NCBI GenBank assembly: GCA_028753945.1
Contig: JAPNXP010000009.1
Span: 3,906,001-3,970,000 of the forward strand
Direction of reading: 5' to 3'
DNA from: Hexactinellida sp. DTS-2022
Taxonomy: Eukaryota > Porifera > Hexactinellida
Length of the DNA: 64,000 bases
Position numbers and translations under genes: made by a program. Of this stretch, positions 56,519 through 64,000 are shown piece after piece. The notes under the pieces were generated by a model. That model was given only the letters and a program-made list of their open reading frames with translations. It searched no databases and was not told the DNA's origin. Every line of letters starts with the position of its first letter. Position 1 is the stretch's first letter.

Positions 56519-56769
56519 GACACACCAACCGCGAAGCGGTTGGTGTGTGGTTGTGTTCTGTGTGTGGTTGTGTTCTGTGTGTGGTTGTGTTCTGTGTGTG
56601 GTTGTGTTCTGTGTGTGGTTGTGTTCTGTGTGTGGTTGTGTTCTGTGTGTGGTTGTGTTCTGTGTGTGGTTGTGTTCTGTGTGTGGTTGTGTGCTGTGTG
56701 TGGTTGTGTGCTGTGTGTGGTTGTGTGCTGTGTGTGGTTGTGTTCTGTGTGTGGTTGTGTTCTGTGTGA
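56519..56769. repeat. 17-bp minisatellite with leading hairpin
   Basis: A perfect hairpin, CACACCAACCGC-GAA-GCGGTTGGTGTG (56521-56547), leads into about 13 units of GTGTGGTTGTGTTCTGT (17 bp). Several central units carry G for T (TGTGCTGT). As 17 is not a multiple of 3, every frame gives the same CVVVFCVWLCS peptide, or TTHRTQPHTEHN in antisense, so the open frames here are not genes. Leading hairpins with tandem repeats are sometimes seen in Helitron derivatives. Confidence 0.92.
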
Positions 56770-56929
56770 TTCACAATTGACAGCTATGCTATAAAAAGTC
56801 ATCTAGGGTTTATCTGAGTTCTAATATCACGTTATAATTACATTCAGTAACCATCTACCCCCTTTACATGAGTGTACAACTCCTTATATCCCATGGGAAC
56901 TGGCCTTTTACGAAATATTCCTCATGTTT

Positions 56930-57167
56930 ATGATATTTGAAAAATGACTATGGGTGAGTATTAACAGATTGTTAACAAACCAAAAATTTAGTGTTTCATT
57001 GATTTACAACAAATCGCCCAGAACTAAACTTAAAAGAGGGGATACATCATTTTTGATTATGCCATTCAATTCGCAGGGATCAATAACCTATATGTCAGTA
57101 ATACTTCACCCTTGAGTATCTGCAACCCAAATGCCTATTTCCTATCAACTACAGTTTTAAGCCACTG
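56930..57167 (-). repeat. hAT-like repeat (CAGTGG family), copy B, inverted
   Basis: The reverse complement begins CAGTGGCTTAAAACTG and shares GTGAAGTATTACTGACATAT, TTGAATGGCATAATCAAAAA and TTGGTTTGTTAACAATC with 28055-28290. Only the left portion is present. Confidence 0.6.
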
Positions 57168-57781
57168 TGTATGCAAATTAGGTTCGGCCGAACTTAATTC
57201 GAACCGTTAAAGTTAAAGAATGCAATGTATGTGTTGTCTCATAAAGTTTAATAGAAAGCGACTTAGCCGGAAATTTTCATCAAGATAAACCGACTTTTGG
57301 AAAAAATTAACACAATATGTAAACACCTTTTCGGAAAACATATTTACTAGGTGATACTAGGTGAAACATCTTATAACTGGCCCCGGCATGATTTTCCTAA
57401 AAATGGAAATTTCGACGCCACTGCGTCCAATATATTCAGAAAAATTGTTTGAGTAGTTTTCAGGCCTAAAAGGCATACTAGTCAAATAATCTAGACATGT
57501 TACGATATGCTTATATGCTTTTCAATAATTTCTTCAGAATATCAATGTCAGGAAAATATTTTAGCGTTGTATTATTTCAAATAGAATCTAAATTTAGTAT
57601 TTCAAAAAATCTAGACAAGTGAAATGTGATGCATGCAATTCAATAGGCTTAAAAATACTTTGGTACATTCTTAGGTTCCTGCCATATAGTATCAGCTTGC
57701 TTAGTAACTCAATACTGTTCTATAATACAACGTTCCTATGCTGCTGCTGTGCTATAGCTTTCAGAGTAGATTAAACAGCCG
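57168..57781. other. AT-rich gene-free stretch
   Basis: No coding motif, TIR or TSD was recognised. Confidence 0.35.
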
Positions 57782-58510
57782 TTAAGGTGAAATTACCCCA
57801 CGTGAATGAAATTTCTCGAATTAATCTGTAATTGTGGGAAATATATACCTATACGATACAAATCAATAAACCAAAAAGAAAATGTCCCTATCTATTATAA
57901 TTTTTATTTTTTGTCGGTTTCAAAATTTGGCTAATACAAATCTCCCATAGGGCGATTTCCAAAAGTGGTGGGTGATATTATGCGGTAATTTGGCAATGCG
58001 GCTATCAATGTTTTTTATCAGAATCAATATTCAAAGATTATAAGCGTAAGGAGTTGGTAGACGGTTTACATTTTTGAATTATGACTTGGAATTTTTTTTA
58101 TCAAGCATTTTATCAAATTTCGCATGAAAAGATGACCTTTTTATTCATTTTTTGGTTTAAAAAGGTCGCAATATTTTTTATTTAGATCATATCAAAATTC
58201 TAAATCACCCACCAACCGCCCATAACGATGATCTATCTGATAGATCACATAGTACAGGTCTTTAGCAAATAATGATCTTGTAAACCACACACTTATCAGG
58301 TGGAGTCTGAAAAAATCCCCCTATGGGACTTTTGTATTAGCATAATTCTGCAAGCCAAATAATTTCGAATTTACAGAAGATAATTTTGATTTTGTTTTCA
58401 GTTTCGATATAGCTATAATGTCTTCCATCATATATGTGAAATTCAAACTCCCACCTTCAAAACTAAATTCATGTGTTTTTTCGGGTGAATCTGCCGTAAT
58501 TTAACCTTAA
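57782..58510. mobile_element. piggyBac-like MITE (GGTTAAATTAC ends), copy 2, inverted
   Basis: TTAA lies at 57782-57785 and 58507-58510. This is an inverted full-length copy of 46124-46850, sharing ATCTATCAGATAGATCAC, TTGTATTAGC and GGAGTCTGAAAAAATCCCCC. It cuts into a Tc1/mariner-type end that continues at 58511-58582. Confidence 0.85.
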
Positions 58511-58739
58511 AAAGTACCAGACGAATATTGTGTCTGCTTAAAATTCCTATTGTTCAAATACTTTTGGTTGGTTAGTGTATATCCAATATTATGACCAGTT
58601 GCTGCTCTAGCCACACTGGTGGGGCACCAATGTGTCACAGGTGGGGTACTACAGTGGCTTAAAAAAGATATCTGTGTGCACTTTAGCTTAATATAATGTA
58701 TTATTTGCATATGTTTATCGATGTTTCTAAACTGATTAG

Positions 58740-59481
58740 CAGGCTTGGGGTCAAATACATTCAAATGTATTTAAATACAATACAAATACTTTTCAAAATG
58801 TATTTAAATACAATACAATTACTTTGGAAATAATTACAAAAGTATTTAAATACTTACAAATACTTTCCGAAAGTATTTAAATACTTTACAAATACTACTA
58901 CAAACAATCAAGTTCTAAATGCAGTAAAAAATTAAATAAGGATAGCTATATGTAGTTTACCTATACCAGGCGTGCCCAAATCGATTTTAATTTCGGGACA
59001 CATTGGTTTCCTCAAATATTTAGGTCGTCCAAAAAGGCCAATTGAAAAATTTCAGATATATTTAGGGAGATATAGGTTGGGGTATCCAAAACGAAAATGG
59101 AACAGAAATGGTTAAGAAACACATCTAAAATCATGACAGACTACATAAAATGATCAAAATATTAACCGGATTAAATTTTACGCGGGCCGTATGTTGGGCA
59201 CCCCTGACCTACACTTTAGAATAGATGGAAGTGAATATACACTACTAGTAACTAATACAAGTTCAATATTATTTCCTAATACTATGCCGACTGCCTAGTG
59301 TTGTTGAAAATAAAGTATTTGAATGTATTTGAACAAAATACAAATACATTTCAAAAGTATTTAATTACAATACAATACTTTCACAAAAATATAAAAACTA
59401 TTTAAATACATCTCAAATACATGGGAAATGTATTTAAAATACATCAAATACAAAATACATCTGTATTTGACCCCAACCCTG
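58740..59481. mobile_element. hAT-type MITE, 742 bp, perfect TSD, hosting another
   Basis: The ends CAGGCTTGGGGTCAAATAC and (reverse-complemented) CAGGGTTGGGGTCAAATAC are flanked by CTGATTAG at 58732-58739 and 59482-59489. The interior is a run of AAATACTTTC/GTATTTAAATAC motifs. It contains the 240-bp insertion at 58967-59206. It is non-coding. Confidence 0.92.
58967..59206. mobile_element. hAT-type MITE, 240 bp, nested
   Basis: The ends CAGGCGTGCCCAA and (reverse-complemented) CAGGGGTGCCCAA are flanked by ACCTATAC (58959-58966) and ACCTACAC (59207-59214), a 7/8 match. It sits inside the element at 58740-59481, so it is younger. Confidence 0.85.
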
Positions 59482-59888
59482 CTGATTAGTCACATCAAAA
59501 TTGATGTACAGCTCATACAATCGGTTACACGTCATGATGATGTTACAAAATTTTAGAAATTCTGAAATCTGCTACGTATATCCTTGGAGTTAGCTGTATA
59601 CTGTGTATTATTTGCATATAGGCTATCAATACCTATGCATTGTTTGACATTTAAAAAAGTATTTACGGCTTCAATTGTGTTAGTTATGAAGTTATGCAAA
59701 AATATGTATTTCACAATCAATTTCCAAATATAATTTCCTTATTATATATGGAAAATTTATTAACTTAATGCCTTAATTCATTTAATAATAGGTTTATTGA
59801 AATTATATAATACACTATTTACAATAATTTAATCAGTACATAATGCCTTGTTCAACGAGTCCTACGAGTACATTGGTCACTTTGTATG

Positions 59889-60043
59889 CAGAGGCGTAGC
59901 TAGGCCTGCATGAAGGTGCGGCACAGGTAGATTATGGTTGCGGCATTTCCGCACTATAGTATTTTACTAATGGGCATTTTTGTGGGCACAAATCTTTTGG
60001 GTGCGACATGTGCCCCTAGTGCCGCACCCTGGCTACGCCTCTG
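59889..60043. mobile_element. Short hAT-type MITE, 155 bp
   Basis: The ends CAGAGGCGTAGCTAGG and (reverse-complemented) CAGAGGCGTAGCCAGG are flanked by TTTGTATG (59881-59888) and CTTGTATG (60044-60051), a 7/8 match. The sub-ends GGTGCGGCAC and GTGCCGCACC are also inverted. Confidence 0.85.
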
Positions 60044-60439
60044 CTTGTATGGTGTGAGGGCTCTAACACCACTTGTTATACAGGGTACTTATGGATATTA
60101 GATGAAGCAACAAGATCAAGTTGTGTTCTTGAGTTATCCAAACCTAACATTTTGTAACTGATATCACTATCAACTCATTTTGTGTAAGATGATAAAGAGT
60201 ATATTATTTATTAATATAATTGTTTGGCATTATTTCTTGCAACTATTATCAAATTCATACCTCTGTAGGAAATTTGGAAGAATACGTACCCGGAGATACG
60301 ATGCCCACATAGGTAAGTATAGCAAATACATAATTTTAAAATCTGATTGATATATCGTTTACATTACCGTAGTGAATAATACAGATACATAAACACTGTC
60401 TAAATGTATTATTTTTAGAGGCACTTGTTTATCAAGGCT

Positions 60440-62445
60440 CCGAAATCAAGTGTCCAAATACATCATGATGTCCAGTACACTGGGTATGTTCTTCATGTGA
60501 CGCTTTCGGAACTGTTTCTCTTTATGATCCGCTGTATGGGGATCTACTATCAAGGAGTTGCAGGGCCGTGCGAGTCCATTGATACCTGCCCAGGTCAAAC
60601 CTAACTAGAGTAAGCATCATTGCTACCCATTGTCAAAAAATCTGCTATTATTAACTTCTTAAAATCTTGATATCATGGTTTCCTTTATTTGACTTTTCGC
60701 TAGAAAATTAAACTAGTTTAAACTTTAAATAATATTTTATTGATCGTTTTGAAACTCATCAAGTTAGTGAGAACCTGGTCAGAACCTGTCTGGAAAATTC
60801 TGCCCAGGTTTGACCTGGTCAGTTTGTACTAGTGGCAAGGCCCTGAGTTGGATACACAATTTTCTTTGCTAATATAGGCAGGAATGCGGTGACTTGAGTG
60901 TAACTCACAGTGGGCATTTTCAAAGGTGTAAGGGGAAGTAGGAAAACTATGCTAGATAGACTCTAATGAAGTATTATTGACATATAGATTATCGGTAGAT
61001 GCAAACCGAATGGCAATATCAAAAAGGATATATGTAGTCTCCTAAGAGTAGTTTTGGACAATCAATGGTAAATTCATGATTTATTAAATTTTTGGTTCTG
61101 TAACAATCATATATTAATCACCCATGATTATTGATAATACATCTTAAACTTGGGTAAAATAATTGAAATCTTACTCTTATCCCTAGGTATTCTATATCTC
61201 ATTGATTTTATAGAAGGGTAGGTGGATGCTGAGTGTAACTATCGCAGGTGCAATTACTCTTAGGAAACCCTAGATAGTTTTAGGTAGCATAGTTGTATAA
61301 TATGGAACATTGCTAGCGCCTAAATTTCTTCCGGATCTCATAAAATTATTTACGGATGAATTTCTAACTTGGTAAGCTGATTGAGAGATTTGACTTTAAT
61401 ATATCATAAACTGCTTTGTTATTCATTATCACTATCAGTTAATGGAAGATAAAAACTAAATTCATTAAATAATTAGTGGAGAAATCAATTTACATTATAT
61501 GAATTTTCGGAGGGGACAATGGTAAATTGAAAAAAATCATTCCGGGGCGGGTTTGGGCGGATGCAAAACTAATATAAATGTTTTGCTAATATGTCCATGT
61601 AACATTTAAAAGCATTAGAATATGTGACCACGACCGAGCACCTAATGTTTTTGAACCAAAATGGCATATAAATTTCCGTCCGAAATCCATAAATTCTTCC
61701 ATAAGATATTGTAAATTTAGCTTCAATTCCACAATGAAATTGTATTTATAGCAATGACATCAAGAAGTTACAGGCTTGAGTCTTGATATAAATTACATAT
61801 TGATAGCATGAATCATCATATGGGTAGAAATCGTACAAGTTTGAATACGATCGTAATATGACAACAGAATTATTGATAGAAAATATATTTAGATCAGTCA
61901 TTCCATTTCATATTATTCGTTACCCCGCTAGTATATGACTTCGAAAATTAGTATTTCTAGGTTTGAAACAATGGTGAATCTGAAAAAATATAAAAGTTCG
62001 TAATCCAAGGGTGTTGACAAATAACTCTATTTCCCCTGGTTTGCACGCTGTGTAACTATTGCATCAAGTCAATGGAAAATGGCGGGGCTCACTGTGGACT
62101 GTTTGCGATAGCCATTTGGCTCTCCTTGGCAGTTAAAGTTGATCCCTCAAAAGTTAGATGGCGACATAGAAAAATGAGGAAACACTTGAGTGAAATTTTC
62201 AAATCTGAAAAAATAACTCAATTCTCAACAATACAGGGAAAGAATTTGAATGTGCAAATGAAATGACACAATACGCAATCTCACTATGTTGTGTTTGTTG
62301 TTTACCTACATGTGCGTTCAACCATATGGTAGAGTGCCCAAATTGTCTTAGGTGGTATCATAAGCCATGTATGGCCCTTCCGGATACAAAAAAGGCGGTG
62401 ACCACGTTCCTTTGCTATTCATGCAACACTATACAATAGTTTAGA
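60440..62445 (+). pseudogene. Ulp1-like (C48) cysteine protease plus PHD finger relic
   Basis: At about 60450-60600 the translation HWVCSSCDAFGTVSLYDPLY matches the catalytic-His strand of TE-type C48 peptidases (expected HWVxxS...GTVxxYDSLY). At 62072-62266, NGGAHCGLFAIAIWLSLAV followed by DPSKVRW and KMRKHLSEIF holds the catalytic Cys in the expected xxCGLFAIA box. One frame slip later (62265-62439), MVECPNCLRWYHKPC and FLCYSCN form the second half of a PHD finger. The halves of the protease are separated by a copy of the CAGTGG repeat and other sequence. Such protease-PHD pairings are known mainly from transposon-encoded proteins. This copy is dead. Confidence 0.6.
60908..61380 (+). repeat. 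hAT-like repeat (CAGTGG family), copy C
   Basis: Begins CAGTGGGCATTTTC and shares GAAGTATTATTGACATATAG, AACAATC and CACCCATGAT with 28055-28290. Its right part (TGCTGAGTGTAACTATCGCA) matches the 28374 region. No right TIR was found. It lies between the two halves of the protease relic. Confidence 0.55.
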
Positions 62446-64000
62446 TATTATTTAGTGTATTAGAAAGAATCTTTTGAATTAGTGTTGGTTATCTTCATTA
62501 AATTTAACAATTTTTGAATTTCATATTTGTTTAAGCATGCCAAAAAAATATCTAATATTATAGAACACATTTTCGACTATTCCTTAAGTTGATTTTCGTT
62601 ATTAGTATATTCGACTACATCAAAATGCGATGTTAATGTCAATATAGTTCTTCACAAAAGAAATTTGTGTAGATAGCCCTCTGATTCAGAGAATAGTTGT
62701 TCACAAACTTGAGAGTTAATGTCGTCAATTGCGTCACAGTTGGTTGATCTCATTGAATAAGAGATGTTGCAAGAAAGATTCCGGGAATGGAATCGTAGAT
62801 AAAGAATGCTGTTTCTTGGAATTCACTGGTATCCCTGTAAATTGCAAAAATAATATTTGATTATTTTCTGACTAGAAGTAAATAAATTTATTTCATTATG
62901 TTTCGTAAACCGCAGTAATAGTATACCTGATCATACACGTATTGTGTTAGTTGCACGCATTATAATAAACTATAATTCGTGGAGTTCTTTTGAAGTATTT
63001 CAATAGCAGGCTATAAAACATCAAGTTGATTCCTTTTTTTATTATTATATGGAATCCATAACAAAGTACACTCTGCACACCATGACAAGCAGTCCAGTGA
63101 TATAATCTCTGATGTTTTGGATATGTTTTCGTGTACTTTTCTATTGTATCCTCTACTGCATCCGTGTCTGTGTTGGCAGCCTAAGTTTTAAGCAAGATTA
63201 GTAAATATTGAGATTGTGTTCATTGTAAGGTTACTACAAATACAAAAGTGTGTAATAAATTAACTTGCTTGTATCTCTTGTAAATCCAGGAAATATGTGA
63301 AATTACCCTCTAAATTTGCATCTACCACTTCGATGAGAATACTACTTAGATGACTGTACAAGGTTTTACTTTCAGGAGTATTTTACAGAGTGAAATGGAA
63401 AGTATTGGATGCAAACTAGCCTCTTCTTCGTTATAGTCTGATGGAGTTGTAGTTAATAGTAATTTAACAATATTCCAGAGTACACCTTTGGAGATATTGC
63501 TGTAATAATGGAACGTTTAACACGATTTTCTAAGGATAGTCGAACAAGTGATTGTCGTTCATAGTTGGCCAGCAGAGAGTATTAAACTAAGCCTAAGATT
63601 GGTTGGGAGCAGCTAAGCAACTTAACTGTATTTTTGGCATTTGGATATTCATCACGAATTGATATAATTTGTAGATTTATGTAAGTAATAGCTTACTATA
63701 TTCAGTTAGTTCATTTGGTCTAAGTTCAAACATTTCTTTGAAATCTTCATTAATTAAACCTTACGATTAATTTGCTTGGAGATATTTTCTTACCGCTGCA
63801 TTTGAAATATATATTCGTTCTGTTATTGGGACTGGTGCATACTGATGTCTCTCATCATATTAAGAAACTGCCTCTGGCACTGTTTACTTGTCCCCGTTGT
63901 TACCCCGTCCATATTCTAGAATTTTATTTTTAAGTGGAATGATATACAGGTACAAATGATATACACTACATAAATTCAAAAAATGCTTATAAATGTATTC
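62446..64000. other. Terminal stretch, possible coding relic on minus strand
   Basis: No intact gene is seen. On the minus strand between about 63880 and 63540, separated pieces such as APVPITERIYISNAAVRKYL, INEDFKEMFELRPNELTEYS and ISIRDEYPNAKNTVKLLS look protein-like but are in different frames and not recognisable. They may be the N-terminus of a decayed transposase. Confidence 0.25.

Noticed and set aside
56484-56802. Long open frames on both strands (CVVVFCVW and TTHRTQPH peptides)
   Set aside because: A 17-bp tandem repeat with no stop yields the same peptide in every frame; no gene is implied.

Overview
The window is nuclear DNA of an invertebrate animal. It is AT-rich, holds one long host gene, and is otherwise packed with transposable elements (TEs) of many kinds. 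An animal is indicated by a full-length metazoan-type TOR kinase, a THAP/P-type transposon, a ZMYM-type hAT element, a Helentron (Helitron with OTU protease), piggyBac- and mariner-type MITEs, and GT-AG introns inside TE genes. The species cannot be named from the sequence.

Host gene: the only intact gene is mTOR/TOR, 13104-20510 on the minus strand. It is a single uninterrupted 2468-codon reading frame, which is striking because animal TOR genes normally have many introns.

1-13 kb: MULE transposase relic (about 450-1437), two MITEs with 6-bp target-site duplications (TSDs; 2341-2692, 2925-3265), a P/THAP9-type element with ~180-bp inverted ends (3378-7023), a dispersed foldback repeat, and a nested stack (10033-12849) in which two elements with perfect 8-bp TSDs sit inside a third.

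20.5-33 kb: possible mariner-type shell (21991-27182) holding a mariner MITE and a CR1/L2-like LINE flanked by a direct repeat of about 172 bp; a hAT-like element (28055-29214); a MITE with a perfect TSD (29651-30099); a large palindrome (31166-32384) interrupted by another MITE; a hAT relic.

33-45.4 kb: 20-bp tandem repeats in inverted orientation around zinc-finger coding; a tyrosine-recombinase (Crypton-like) relic in permuted order; a hAT element with 16-bp perfect TIRs (36561-39385); a LINE relic split by a 1.8-kb hAT and a mariner MITE; a Ty3/gypsy-like integrase fragment with an in-frame intron.

45.4-64 kb: a P-type palindromic element whose exact centre was invaded by two piggyBac-like MITEs; a degraded TE protein; two head-to-tail Helentron copies, the second with a broken RepHel-OTU gene lacking the relaxase core and a repeat-rich second gene; a 17-bp minisatellite; more nested MITEs; and a Ulp1-protease/PHD relic.

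Apart from TOR almost every coding trace is broken by frameshifts or stops. The many preserved TSDs let the order of insertions be read directly. I saw no tRNA, rRNA or CRISPR.
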